A stretch of DNA of 64,000 nucleotides, taken from the NCBI GenBank assembly GCA_016719465.1, contig JADJYY010000001.1, positions 186,001-250,000 of the forward strand. The letters run 5' to 3'. Positions 14,789 to 24,038 of this stretch are shown one piece after another; the first letter of the stretch is position 1; each line of letters opens with the position of its first letter. The translations under genes and the position numbers were made by a program. This DNA is from Hydrogenophilales bacterium. GTDB taxonomy: Bacteria; Pseudomonadota; Gammaproteobacteria; Burkholderiales; Thiobacillaceae. The notes beneath the pieces were generated by a model. It saw only the letters and a program-made list of their open reading frames with translations. It did no database searches and had not been told where the DNA came from.

Positions 14789-16186
14789 ATGATTTCCCTG
14801 TCCGGTTTGACGCAATTCCTCGACAACCTGGAGGAAGGCATTCTTTTCCTCGATCGGCGGCGCCAGGTCGTGGCCATCAACAAGGCGGCCAGACGCATGC
14901 TGGGCCGGCGCGACGACGAAATCCTGAACCGGCTCTGCCCCGGCCTGTTCCAGGGTACGGCCTGCGCCCGGAATTGCGAGAAACAGGGCGGATGCGCGCT
15001 CATGGCGACGGTGCGCGGGGAAAAGCTGGTCCAGGATCTCGTCGTGCAGCGGCCGGACGGCGAGCTGATCCCGCTGCGCATGTGGGCCATGCAACTGCCT
15101 TCGGACACCGACCTGGCCTGCTACGCCGTGGTCCTGCGCGACCGCAGCCAGGAGCTCCGACTCGAGGAGGCGGCCAGCGAGCGACTACAGCTGGGCGGGC
15201 TGGTGGGGCACGGCGCGGCGATGCAGGAACTGTTCCGCCAGATCCTGCGCGCCGCGGCGAGCGAGGCGAGCGTGCTCGTCACCGGGGAGAGCGGCACAGG
15301 CAAGGAACTGGTCGCCCGCGCCCTGCACGACAACTCGAGCCGCGCCAGGGGGCCCTACCTGCGGGTGCATTGCGCGGCCTTTCCCGAGCAACTGCTGGAA
15401 GCCGAATTGTTCGGCCATGCCCGCGGCGCCTTCACTGGCGCGGCGACGGCGCGCGAGGGGCGCTTCGAGGCCGCCCATGGCGGCACCCTGCTGCTGGACG
15501 AGATCGGCGAGGTGCCGCTGAATGTCCAGGTGAAACTGTTGCGCGTGCTGCAGGAACGGGAAATCGAGCGGCTGGGCGAGAACCAGCCCCGCAAGGTGGA
15601 TGTCCGCATCCTCGCGGCCACGCATCGGGATCTTCCCGCCATGGTGCGCCACGGGGCATTCCGGGCCGACCTGTACTACCGCCTGCGCGTGCTGCCCCTG
15701 CATGTGCCGGCCCTGCGCGAGCGGCGGGAGGACATCCCGCTGCTGGTGGATGCCCTGCTGGACAACCTGCGCGGCCGACATCAGGGGCGCGAAATTCAAC
15801 TTTCCGCCGAGGCGCTCGACGCGCTGGGCGCCCACGACTGGCCGGGCAACGTCAGGGAGCTGGCGAATGCGCTGGAATACGCCCTGGTGCATGCGGAGGG
15901 CGCGACCGTGCTACCGCGCCATCTGCCGCCCGAGGTGCGGCAATCCGCCCGGGGCGCCGACGCGCCCGCCAAGGTCGACGACATGGCGTCCGCCGGCCTG
16001 GCGCAGTCCTACTATCGCCCACCCGCCGGACCGGCGGGCCGGGAACGGGAAATCCTGTCACGCGCGCTGAAAGAATGCGGCGGCAACCGAGCCGAGGCGG
16101 CAAGACGACTGGGCATGTCGCGCACGACGCTGTGGAAAAGGCTCAAACAGTATGGGCTCGACGAGGACGCCGGGCGATCCGCATGA
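14789..16186 (+). CDS. Sigma-54-dependent transcriptional activator (PAS-AAA+-Fis)
   Basis: A 465-aa enhancer-binding protein. An N-terminal PAS domain (about 5-120) contains a Cys cluster (CPGLFQGTACARNCEKQGGC, residues about 50-70) that may bind metal or sense redox. The AAA+ domain (about 140-375) has Walker A GESGTGKE, the sigma-54-contacting GAFTGA loop, Walker B LLLDEIGEVP and the arginine-finger region. The C-terminal Fis-type helix-turn-helix is NRAEAARRLGMSRTTLWKRLKQYG. All residues for sigma-54 activation are present. It is divergent from the small secreted protein gene, which has a sigma-54 promoter and is the likely target. The signal is unknown. Confidence 0.93.
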   Translation: MISLSGLTQFLDNLEEGILFLDRRRQVVAINKAARRMLGRRDDEILNRLCPGLFQGTACARNCEKQGGCALMATVRGEKLVQDLVVQRPDGELIPLRMWAMQLPSDTDLACYAVVLRDRSQELRLEEAASERLQLGGLVGHGAAMQELFRQILRAAASEASVLVTGESGTGKELVARALHDNSSRARGPYLRVHCAAFPEQLLEAELFGHARGAFTGAATAREGRFEAAHGGTLLLDEIGEVPLNVQVKLLRVLQEREIERLGENQPRKVDVRILAATHRDLPAMVRHGAFRADLYYRLRVLPLHVPALRERREDIPLLVDALLDNLRGRHQGREIQLSAEALDALGAHDWPGNVRELANALEYALVHAEGATVLPRHLPPEVRQSARGADAPAKVDDMASAGLAQSYYRPPAGPAGREREILSRALKECGGNRAEAARRLGMSRTTLWKRLKQYGLDEDAGRSA

Positions 16187-16194
16187 CAGGGTTT

Positions 16195-16942
<748 letters not shown>

Positions 16943-16950
<8 letters not shown>

Positions 16951-18144
16951 TGATCGCCTCCGCCGGGTCCACCTTGAGCGCCGCGCGGATGGCCAGGATG
17001 CTGGCCAGCACGCAGATCACCACCACGGCCACGAAGCCGCGCGCCGCGTCGCCCGGCTCCAGCAACACATGCTTGGGGAAGAACGGCGCCCAGAAGGTGG
17101 CCGCCACCTTGCCCACCGCGAAGCCGATCAACCCCAGGCCCACGGCCTGTTGCAGGATCATGCCGGCGATGGTGCGGTTCCTGGTGCCGATGAGCTTCAG
17201 CACCGCGATCTCGCGGATCTTGCCCATCGTCAGCGTGTAGATGATGAAGGCGACGATGGCCGCGCTGACGATGGCCAGGATCACCAGGAACATGCCGATC
17301 TGCTTGGCCGAGGTGGCGATCAGCTTGGCCACGAGGATTTCCTCCATCTGCGCCCGGGTATAGACGGTGAGGCGCTTCCAGCGGCGGATGGGTTCGGCCA
17401 CCGCCTCCGGCTCGAAGCCCGGCTGCACCCGCACCAGCACGGCGTTGACGTAAGGGTTGACGCTCTGGGAGGCGAGCACCGCGTCCAGCACGCCCGGCGC
17501 GCCGGGCCGGTTGAGGGCGGATTGGCCTCGGTGCGGGCGCGCTGGCGGTGGATGGCGTCGTTGTCCTTGAGGAACTGGGCCTCCTGGGCATCCTTGAGGG
17601 GGATGAACACCATGGGGTCGCCGCCGGAGGAGACCATGCGCCGGGTCAGGCCCACCACGCGGTAGTCGTTGCGGCGGATGCGGATCACCTCGTCGAGCCG
17701 GAAGCCGGTGGCGATGTCGGCCACCGCCTCGTAATGGCCCCGGGTGAGATGCCGGCCGGCCACCAGATAGCCGGGCCAGCCGGGCTCGCCGGGGCCGCCG
17801 GGGGCCACGCCGACCACCATGGCGCGCACGTCGCGCGCGTCCTTCTTCACCTGCATGGTCAGGTAGGTGATGTTGGCCGCGCGCGCCACCCCCTTCATGC
17901 CCAGGAGGCCGCGATAGGTGTCGTCGTACAGGCTGGAGGATTCCGCGTAAGGCCCCAGGGTGTCCTGCTGCACCACCCAGAGATCGGCGCCACTGTTGTC
18001 GAGCAGGACCTTGGCGTCGTCCACCATGCCGCGATAGACCCCGGCCATGGTCAGCGTCACGCCGATCAGCAGGCCCAGGCCGACGCCGGTGAACACGAAC
18101 TTGCCCCAGGCGTGCAGGATGTCGCGCCCGGCCAGGCTGATCAC
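16943..18144 (-). pseudogene. DevC-like ABC transporter permease, frameshifted
   Basis: A membrane subunit of about 400 aa. It begins at GTG 18144 (ISLAGRDILHAWGKFVFTGVGLGLL, first membrane helix), followed by a large periplasmic domain and three C-terminal helices (MFLVILAIVSAAIVAFIIYTL; MILQQAVGLGLIGFAVG; GFVAVVVICVLASILAI). The frame breaks at about 17515-17520: upstream the reading gives ...RTEANP, and the correct continuation (LNRPGAPGVLDAVLASQ) is in another frame, as if one base were missing in the GGGCGG run. The rest is intact, so this may be a sequencing error or a recent mutation. GTG overlaps the HlyD stop as GTGA. Confidence 0.85.
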
Positions 18145-19349
18145 GGCGCGGCTCCTTTCGATACCCCCGGCAGGCTGTCCACCACCTTGAACCGGCTGTT
18201 GGCGGTGAGCGCCTTCTGGCTGTACAACACCACCCGCTCGCCCGCCTTCAGGCCGTCCAGCACCTGAGTCCGGCCGTCCAGGTCGGCCGCGCCCAGTTTC
18301 ACCGGCGCGAAGCGCAGCGTGTCGTCCTCCACCACCCAGACGCCCAGCCGGCCATCCAGCCGCTGGATGCTGGCGTTGGCCAGCGCCGGCCGCGCCGGCT
18401 GGGCGGCCAGGGCCACGGTGACCTCGGCCAGTTCGCCGATGGGCGGCAGCGGATCGGGCAAGGTGTCGAACACCACCTTGGCCAGCGACTCCTCGGTCAC
18501 CGCGTCGGCCAGCGGCTCCACCCGCGCCACCCGTCCCGGCAGGGTGCGGCCGGCCAGGCTGCGCGGCTCGATGCGCGCCGCCAGGCCGGCCACGAGCCCG
18601 GCGGCGCGGGACTGGTCGAAGCGCACGTTGATCCACACGCTGGCGGGGTCGATCACCTCCACCACCGCCTGGCCGGCCACCAGGGTGGTGCCGGGGTCGG
18701 CCAGACGGGCGCTGACCAGCCCCGCCACCGGCGCCACCAGGCGCAGGTTGGCGCGCTGCCGGAGCAGGCCGTCGCGCTCGGCGGCCAGTCGCGGCGGCTC
18801 CTGGCGCGCCGCGTCCAGGTTGGCGCGCGCGGCGCGCAGGCTCGCCTCGGCCACCTGGAGTTCCTGGCGCCGGGCCTCGACCGCCTCCTCGCTCACGGCC
18901 CGGGCCGCCAGGAGTTTTTCGTAGCGGCTGGTCTGGGATACGGCGTAGGCCTTGCGCGCCGTGACGTCCTGGATCTGGGCCTCGGCGGCCAGGGCGCCGG
19001 CCTCGGCGCGTTTCAGCGCCGCTTCCAGGGCGGCGACACGGTCATCCAGGTCGATGGGGTCCATCTCGGCCACCGACTGGCCCGCCGCGACCCGGTCGCC
19101 CACCTGCACGGCGACCGACCTGACGCGGCCGGCAACGGTGGGGCCGATCTTGAACGTGTAACGCGCCTCCACCGTGCCGATGCCGAACAGGGCGGGCGCC
19201 ACCGCCTGGTTTTCCACCCGGGCCACGGTGACCGGCACCGGCGCCAGGGGCCCGGAGCGCAGGCCGACGTAAACGAACACGGCAAGCAGTGGCACCAGCA
19301 CGCCGGCCAGGGCCAGCGCGCGGCGATGCGTTGACAGGAACTGCTTCAT
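18141..19349 (-). CDS. HlyD-family membrane fusion protein (DevB-like)
   Basis: A 402-aa periplasmic adaptor with one N-terminal membrane anchor (ALALAGVLVPLLAVFVYVGL). A lipoyl half follows (IGTVEARYTFKIGPTVAGRVRSVAVQVGDRVAAGQ), then a coiled-coil hairpin with many Ala/Arg/Glu residues (about 85-210), the second lipoyl half (RLVAPVAGLVSARLADPGTT) and beta-barrel domains. It links an inner-membrane ABC exporter to an outer-membrane channel. I choose ATG 19349, preceded by AAGGGG. An ATG at 19364 overlapping the tetR stop (ATGA) is the alternative. Confidence 0.88.
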   Translation of the reverse strand: MKQFLSTHRRALALAGVLVPLLAVFVYVGLRSGPLAPVPVTVARVENQAVAPALFGIGTVEARYTFKIGPTVAGRVRSVAVQVGDRVAAGQSVAEMDPIDLDDRVAALEAALKRAEAGALAAEAQIQDVTARKAYAVSQTSRYEKLLAARAVSEEAVEARRQELQVAEASLRAARANLDAARQEPPRLAAERDGLLRQRANLRLVAPVAGLVSARLADPGTTLVAGQAVVEVIDPASVWINVRFDQSRAAGLVAGLAARIEPRSLAGRTLPGRVARVEPLADAVTEESLAKVVFDTLPDPLPPIGELAEVTVALAAQPARPALANASIQRLDGRLGVWVVEDDTLRFAPVKLGAADLDGRTQVLDGLKAGERVVLYSQKALTANSRFKVVDSLPGVSKGAAP

Positions 19350-19360
19350 GGCTGGCCCCT

Positions 19361-19969
19361 TCATTTTCGGCTCGCGATGCCGCGTTGGTAGATGGCGAAC
19401 ACGCCGGGCGCCTCGGCGCGCATGCGCCCGATGTCGCCCGACAGCATGGACTGCATGACCAGGCCCTGGATGGTGCCGATGAACAGCGTGGCGGCGGCCT
19501 CCACATCCACCTCCGGCGCGATCTCGCCGCCGGCCTTGCCCCGCTCCAGCAGGGCGCGCAGACGATCCCCGTAGCGCCGGATCAGGGTCCGGGCCATGTC
19601 CTTGGCCGGGCTGGCCTCGGCGCGCTGCAACTCGCCGAACATCATCCTGGGCACGCCGGGGTGCTCGATGACGAATTCCACATGGCTCATGAACATGGCC
19701 CGCAGCGCGGCCACCGGCGAGTCGATGCCCTGGGCGGCGTGGTCGATCCGGCCCAGCAGGCGCTCCGCCATCCATTCCATCGCCGCCCGCCAGATCGCAT
19801 CCTTGGACGGGAAGTGGCGAAACAGGGCGCCCTGGGTGACGTTCATGTGTTTGGCGATGGCCGCGGTGGTGATCTCGCTGGGGTTGACCGACCCGGCCAG
19901 TTCGACCACGGCCCCGATGGTCACGGCGCGGCGCTCGTCGGCGGGAAGGTGTTTGGGATGGGTGTCCAT
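19361..19969 (-). CDS. TetR-family transcriptional regulator
   Basis: A 202-aa repressor. The helix-turn-helix is at about residues 30-55 (ITTAAIAKHMNVTQGALFRHFPSKDAIW), followed by an alpha-helical ligand domain resembling AcrR/YbiH-type regulators of efflux systems. It heads the exporter operon, overlapping or just preceding the hlyD start. A 24-bp palindrome directly upstream of its ATG (19982-20005) is the likely operator, so it probably represses its own operon until an exported compound binds. Confidence 0.9.
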   Translation of the reverse strand: MDTHPKHLPADERRAVTIGAVVELAGSVNPSEITTAAIAKHMNVTQGALFRHFPSKDAIWRAAMEWMAERLLGRIDHAAQGIDSPVAALRAMFMSHVEFVIEHPGVPRMMFGELQRAEASPAKDMARTLIRRYGDRLRALLERGKAGGEIAPEVDVEAAATLFIGTIQGLVMQSMLSGDIGRMRAEAPGVFAIYQRGIASRK

Positions 19970-19981
19970 GAATACGGCGAA

Positions 19982-20005
19982 AGATAGTAAACGGTCACTA
20001 TCTTC
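19982..20005. promoter_or_regulatory. Probable TetR operator
   Basis: AAGATAGT and ACTATCTT form perfect 8-bp arms separated by 8 bp, 13 bp upstream of the tetR ATG. Size and position fit a TetR dimer site. Confidence 0.65.
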
Positions 20006-20042
20006 TACCGCGTTCGGGAATCCCGCAAGCGGGCATGCGGCT

Positions 20043-20750
20043 TCAAGCGTCGCTTGCCCGGCCTTCGAGGCGCCGGCGCCAATCCTCCACCCGGCCGCTT
20101 TCCAGGCGCTTCGCGGCGGTGTCGCGCCAGCCGGGCGCCAGTACCGCCAGCGTCGCGAGCGCGGCGAGGCCGTCGCGATCCAGGGTGTCGCGGTAAAAAA
20201 TGCGCAGGACGCGGGCGAGTGGCCAGTCCGGATGCGGGCGTTCGAGCGGAAGCAGGCGGTCCTCGGGGCCGACCTCGCCCTCCTCCAGCACCCGGTAATA
20301 CCAGCCGGCGCGCCCGTGTTCCTGGACGCGGCGCGCCATGTCGGGCACGGCGAAGCGCAGGTTCAGCTTCCAGCACGGCTGCCGGCCCTGGGACACCTGG
20401 ATGGTGGCCGATCCCAGCCGGAAGATGTCGCCCAGGCAGACGTTTCCCTCGTCCAGGCCGAGGGTGGAAAGGTTCTCCCCGAAACCGCCCGGCTCGAACA
20501 AGGACGCCCGCTCGGGCAGCTCGTTGCGCCAGGCGGCGTAGTGCTGGGCCGGATAGTGATGCAGCGCCTTGTCCGGGCCGCCGTGATGGCGGCGGTCGGC
20601 CTGGTCATCGCCCGCCAGGCCGAGCCGGGTGAGCGACAAACGTCCGGCAACGGGCTGTTTCCCGATGGCGCTGGGGACAGCCCCGGGGCCGAGTGGCGCG
20701 ATCCCGCCGACGCGCAGGGACAGCAGCCCGGTGCCGGCGGAATGGCTCAC
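20043..20750 (-). CDS. MOSC-domain protein (YiiM-like)
   Basis: A 235-aa protein with the molybdenum-cofactor-sulfurase C-terminal (MOSC) fold. It holds DDQADRRHHGGPDKALHHYP, GGFGENLSTLGLDEGNVCLGDIFRLG and the conserved Cys in SQGRQPCWKLN. A YiiM-like C-terminal extension follows (GRAGWYYRVLEEGEV). MOSC proteins of this type act in molybdenum-cofactor-linked reduction of N-hydroxylated compounds. The start GTG 20750 overlaps the stop of the amidotransferase gene as GTGA; a longer upstream frame is a shadow. Confidence 0.85.
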   Translation of the reverse strand: MSHSAGTGLLSLRVGGIAPLGPGAVPSAIGKQPVAGRLSLTRLGLAGDDQADRRHHGGPDKALHHYPAQHYAAWRNELPERASLFEPGGFGENLSTLGLDEGNVCLGDIFRLGSATIQVSQGRQPCWKLNLRFAVPDMARRVQEHGRAGWYYRVLEEGEVGPEDRLLPLERPHPDWPLARVLRIFYRDTLDRDGLAALATLAVLAPGWRDTAAKRLESGRVEDWRRRLEGRASDA

Positions 20751-21460
20751 CACGCCAGCCGATCCAGCCAGTCCGCCAGCATGCGGGTTCCGGCCGCGCG
20801 CAGGCCGGGGCCGACTTCGTGGCTGCGCGCGCGCAGGGCCGGGATGTCGATGCCGGCGGCGGACAGTTCGCAGGTGTGGCCGATCAGCCATTGCTCGATG
20901 CGGCGGCTGTCGGCCTCGGCGTGGAACTGTAGCGCCAGGACGTTGCCGCCCACGGAGAAGGCCTGGTTCTCGTACACGTCGGTGCTGGCCAGCAATTGCG
21001 CGCCTGCCGGCAGGTCGAAGGTGTCGCCGTGCCAGTGCAGGACCGGCTGGTCCCCCAGGGCGGCGAGGCAGGAGCGGGCGCCGGCTTCGCTCAGGCGCAA
21101 GCCGCTCCAGCCGATTTCCTTGCGCCCGCCGGGGTAGACCCGCGCGCCCAGGGCCTGGGCGATGAGCTGGGCGCCCAGGCAGATGCCCAGGGTCGGCCGC
21201 CCCGCCGCCAGACGCTGTTCGAGGGCGGCGCGTTCCGCGTTCAGGAAGGGGTAGCGGTCGGTTTCATAGACGCCGATGGGGCCGCCCAGCACCACGGCGA
21301 GGTCGGCTTCCCGCAAGGCGGGCGCGAGATCGTCGATGCCGGCCTCCAGGGTGGCGACCGTCCAGCCCCGTTGCGTCAGCACTTCGCCGAAAATGCCCGT
21401 GTCCTCGAAGGCCATGTGGCGGATGACCGCCACATGGCGGGGTGTATGTGGATTGACCAT
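20747..21460 (-). CDS. Class I glutamine amidotransferase
   Basis: A 237-aa cytoplasmic protein with the triad of the class I glutaminase fold: Cys94 in GICLGAQ, His180 and Glu182 in LQFHAEA. It resembles GMP-synthase-like stand-alone amidotransferases whose acceptors are mostly unknown. It starts MVNPHTPRHVAVIRHM after GGGAGAAAGACA. The region around its start (21429-21476) is repeated near 25.6 kb. It is translationally coupled to the MOSC gene. Confidence 0.9.
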   Translation of the reverse strand: MVNPHTPRHVAVIRHMAFEDTGIFGEVLTQRGWTVATLEAGIDDLAPALREADLAVVLGGPIGVYETDRYPFLNAERAALEQRLAAGRPTLGICLGAQLIAQALGARVYPGGRKEIGWSGLRLSEAGARSCLAALGDQPVLHWHGDTFDLPAGAQLLASTDVYENQAFSVGGNVLALQFHAEADSRRIEQWLIGHTCELSAAGIDIPALRARSHEVGPGLRAAGTRMLADWLDRLAW

Positions 21461-21476
21461 TGTCTTTCTCCCGGTT
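21429..21476. repeat. 48-bp repeat, copy 1 (5' end of the amidotransferase gene)
   Basis: This segment, covering the first 11 codons and the ribosome site of the amidotransferase gene, is nearly identical to 25585-25632 (only a few substitutions). Confidence 0.8.
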
Positions 21477-21550
21477 TGAAAAAAATCCGCGCTGCGTGCT
21501 GAGCGGCGCGCGCCGCCGTTTCCCTCCGCCAGTCGGCGGGCTCTCGACCA

Positions 21551-21976
21551 TCAATGCTCGGCCTGGGCGAATTCCTGGATCAGGCGGTGCAATTCGTCCT
21601 GGTGTTGCGATGCGGTTCTGGCCAGCAACGCCTCCCCCTTGGGGAGCAGATGCACCTCCACCACGCGGCGGTCGGTCTGGCCCGGGCTGCGTTTCACCAG
21701 TCCGAGCTTCTCGCAACGATCGATCAGGGCGACCACGCCGTGATGTTGGGCCTGGAGGCGCTCGGCCAGTTCGCCGATGCTGGCCCAGTCACGGCCAGGG
21801 AAGCCCTTCGCGTGCAGCAGCAACTGGTACTGCAAGGGGGTCAGACCCTGTTCCTTGCAGAATTCCTCGCTGATGCGCAGGAATCGCCGCAGCCGATAAC
21901 GGAAGCGGGAAATCCTTTCGTAATCGTCCTTGCCCAGGGCATGGGGCGAGCCGGATTCGGTGCTTGACATGTTCAT
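21551..21976 (-). CDS. MarR-family transcriptional regulator
   Basis: A 141-aa winged-helix regulator. SIGELAERLQAQHHGVVALIDRCEKLGLVKRSPGQTDRRVVEVHLLPKGEALL is the recognition helix and wing. The start may be the second Met (21970). It is divergent from a Yip1 membrane-protein gene, and the 94-bp space between them contains a 9-bp perfect inverted repeat (21994-22030) that may be its operator. Confidence 0.88.
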   Translation of the reverse strand: MNMSSTESGSPHALGKDDYERISRFRYRLRRFLRISEEFCKEQGLTPLQYQLLLHAKGFPGRDWASIGELAERLQAQHHGVVALIDRCEKLGLVKRSPGQTDRRVVEVHLLPKGEALLARTASQHQDELHRLIQEFAQAEH

Positions 21977-21993
21977 TCGATGGGCTAAACAAG

Positions 21994-22030
21994 ATACATC
22001 ACATCATGATATTAACATGGCGTGATGTAT
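21994..22030. promoter_or_regulatory. Inverted repeat between marR-like gene and Yip1 gene
   Basis: ATACATCAC (21994-22002) and GTGATGTAT (22022-22030) are perfect inverted repeats 19 bp apart. A smaller palindrome, ATCATGAT (22003-22010), lies between them. It is placed to control both divergent genes. Confidence 0.55.
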
Positions 22031-22069
22031 GCCAGATGTCCCATGTGGTTTCCATCGAGGAGGAGTGTC

Positions 22070-22630
22070 ATGAACCTGATCTCTTTAGGCAAGTTGCCGG
22101 TATCCACCGCGGAAGGTTGGCCGGAACTGGAAAAGATACACCCCAGGCTGGTCAAGCTGTTCGCCTTTGTCGTTCTGCCGCTGTCGCTGTTGCCACCCGG
22201 CCTGCTCTACTACGCCGGCACCCACTATCCGGAGGCGTTCTTCGCGGGGGCCGCCGATAAGCAGTGGGGCGGGATCGCGGTGGCCTTCTTCCTGACCGAG
22301 ATGGCCACCTTGTTGTTCATGGGCTGGCTCATCAAGCAGGTGGCCGAGACCGACGGGCTCAGGATCGATTACCACGATGCCTACATGCTGGCCGCGATCG
22401 CGCCGATACCACTCTGGCTCGCGTCCCTGGGGCTCCTGGTGCCCAGCCTGGCCTTCAACGCCGCGCTCTCCCTCGGCGCCCTGGTCCTGTCCTGCGGCAT
22501 CATCTATCACGGCATCGAGGGCCTTTGCCATATGCGCGAGGACGTCACGGCGGCCTCCATCGTGCAGACCGTGATCGGCGCCGGCCTCATCGCCTGGGCC
22601 ATGCTGCTGATGCTCGTGGTGATGATGTAG
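22070..22630 (+). CDS. Yip1-family integral membrane protein
   Basis: A 186-aa inner-membrane protein with about five hydrophobic segments (for example LVKLFAFVVLPLSLLPPGLLYY, GIAVAFFLTEMATLLFMGWLI, AYMLAAIAPIPLWLASLGLLV, FNAALSLGALVLSCGIIYHGI, IVQTVIGAGLIAWAMLLMLVVMM). The pattern, with a Pro in the third segment, fits bacterial Yip1/DUF1282 proteins of unknown role. The ATG at 22070 follows GAGGAGGAG, which sets the start; the longer upstream frame lacks such a site. Confidence 0.8.
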   Translation: MNLISLGKLPVSTAEGWPELEKIHPRLVKLFAFVVLPLSLLPPGLLYYAGTHYPEAFFAGAADKQWGGIAVAFFLTEMATLLFMGWLIKQVAETDGLRIDYHDAYMLAAIAPIPLWLASLGLLVPSLAFNAALSLGALVLSCGIIYHGIEGLCHMREDVTAASIVQTVIGAGLIAWAMLLMLVVMM

Positions 22631-22714
22631 CGTCGTGATCAGTGGCTGTCTCCACCCGGGCGCGGAAGCGGCCACGGCGGGGTGCGCGGTGCGTCGATCC
22701 GGCCCGGACCCTTT

Positions 22715-23989
22715 TCAGTGGAGGGCATGGGCGTGCCTGAACCCCACGCGCGAGAACGCGATGTAGAACGCGGCCAGGTTCATCAGGGCCCAGACGGTAT
22801 AGCCAAGCGCGTATCCGCCCAGGAAATGCTTGCTGGCGGCGAGGATGACCGTCATGGCGAAACCGCAGGCCGCGCCGGCGGCCTTGGCCAGTCCGCTGAC
22901 CGCGCCCACATGCCTGAAGTAGGTCGGGATCAACTTGACGACCGCGGCGGCGGCGGCGCCGGAGAGCAGGGCCAACGAATAGATGGCGAACAACTGGCTG
23001 TGCAGTGAAACCTGCGAAATCATGAGCAGGGCCAGGAGGGTGGACGCGCCGAACATCCAGCCGAGCAGTTTCAGGGTATCGAAGCGATCGGACAGCCAGC
23101 CGCCGAGCGGCCGCGTGATGGCGACGCAGACCACCAGCAAGGGGGTGTAGACCATGGAAGCCTGGGTGGTGTCCACGTGCCACTGATCCACGAGATAGGT
23201 CGGCATGGTGGCGGCGAAGAACGTGAGGGTGCCGAACGCCGTCCAGTAGAGATAGGTCACCAGCCAGACCAGGGTGCCCGAGCGGTACACGGCGGCGATT
23301 TCACGCAAGGTGACATCCTTGTGCGGCCTGTGGGGCGAGTCGGAGGCGAAGAACCAGTAGACCAGCGCCATCAACAGGGTGGGAATGGCGAAGGCCGGGA
23401 ACACCAGGCGCCAGCCGGAAAAGGGACCTAGCGTCAACCTGGCAGGCAACGCGCCGTCGCCCGCCGGCCCGCCCAGCACGTGCGTAATCAGGAAGGTGAC
23501 GGCCACCATGCCGATACTGATGCCGATGTTGCCCAGGCCGAAGATCCCCAGGGCCGTGCCCTGCCTGGATTTGGGATACCAGGATGAAACATGGGCGTTG
23601 CCCACCACGAAGCTGGCGCCTCCCAGGCCGAGCAGCAAGCCGAGAAACAGAAAGGCGGGATAGCTTTCGGCGAACAGCCCGGCGAACAGCGGCAGGGCCA
23701 GGCTCAGGAGCAGGAGCGTGAACACCCGCCGGCCACCGTATCGGTCCGCCACGATGCCGAGGGGGATGCTGGCCAGGGTGGCGAAGAAAGGCGGCATGGC
23801 GGCGAGGATGAGCGCCTGGGTGGGCGTGAAGGCATACCACTTGATGAGAAAGGGGCCGAGCGCCGAAAACAGGCCCCAGACCGCGAAACCCATGGAAAAT
23901 GCCAGGAGCGATAGCCAAAGCACCCGGGCATTACCGGCCGGGAGGGGGATCGCGTGGGAAGTGCCAACCGAACTCGTCATGGTTTCCAT
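22715..23989 (-). CDS. Major facilitator transporter, NarK (nitrate/nitrite)-like
   Basis: A 424-aa protein with 12 predicted membrane helices. LGIFGLGNIGISIGM in the fifth helix resembles the nitrate-signature motif of the NarK/NNP group. GLAKAAGAACGFAMTVI is a weaker match to the second signature. GIVADRYGGRRVF is the usual MFS loop 2-3. Nitrate import or nitrite export would fit the napAB genes 6 kb away, but the substrate assignment is an inference. It follows the DsrC-like gene by 49 bp in the same direction, so the two are probably co-transcribed. The start could be the fourth codon (23980). Confidence 0.75.
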   Translation of the reverse strand: METMTSSVGTSHAIPLPAGNARVLWLSLLAFSMGFAVWGLFSALGPFLIKWYAFTPTQALILAAMPPFFATLASIPLGIVADRYGGRRVFTLLLLSLALPLFAGLFAESYPAFLFLGLLLGLGGASFVVGNAHVSSWYPKSRQGTALGIFGLGNIGISIGMVAVTFLITHVLGGPAGDGALPARLTLGPFSGWRLVFPAFAIPTLLMALVYWFFASDSPHRPHKDVTLREIAAVYRSGTLVWLVTYLYWTAFGTLTFFAATMPTYLVDQWHVDTTQASMVYTPLLVVCVAITRPLGGWLSDRFDTLKLLGWMFGASTLLALLMISQVSLHSQLFAIYSLALLSGAAAAAVVKLIPTYFRHVGAVSGLAKAAGAACGFAMTVILAASKHFLGGYALGYTVWALMNLAAFYIAFSRVGFRHAHALH

Positions 23990-24038
23990 CTCATAAGATC
24001 GTCGTTCGTGCCGCGGGCGCCCGCTCGGACCGCCAGGG

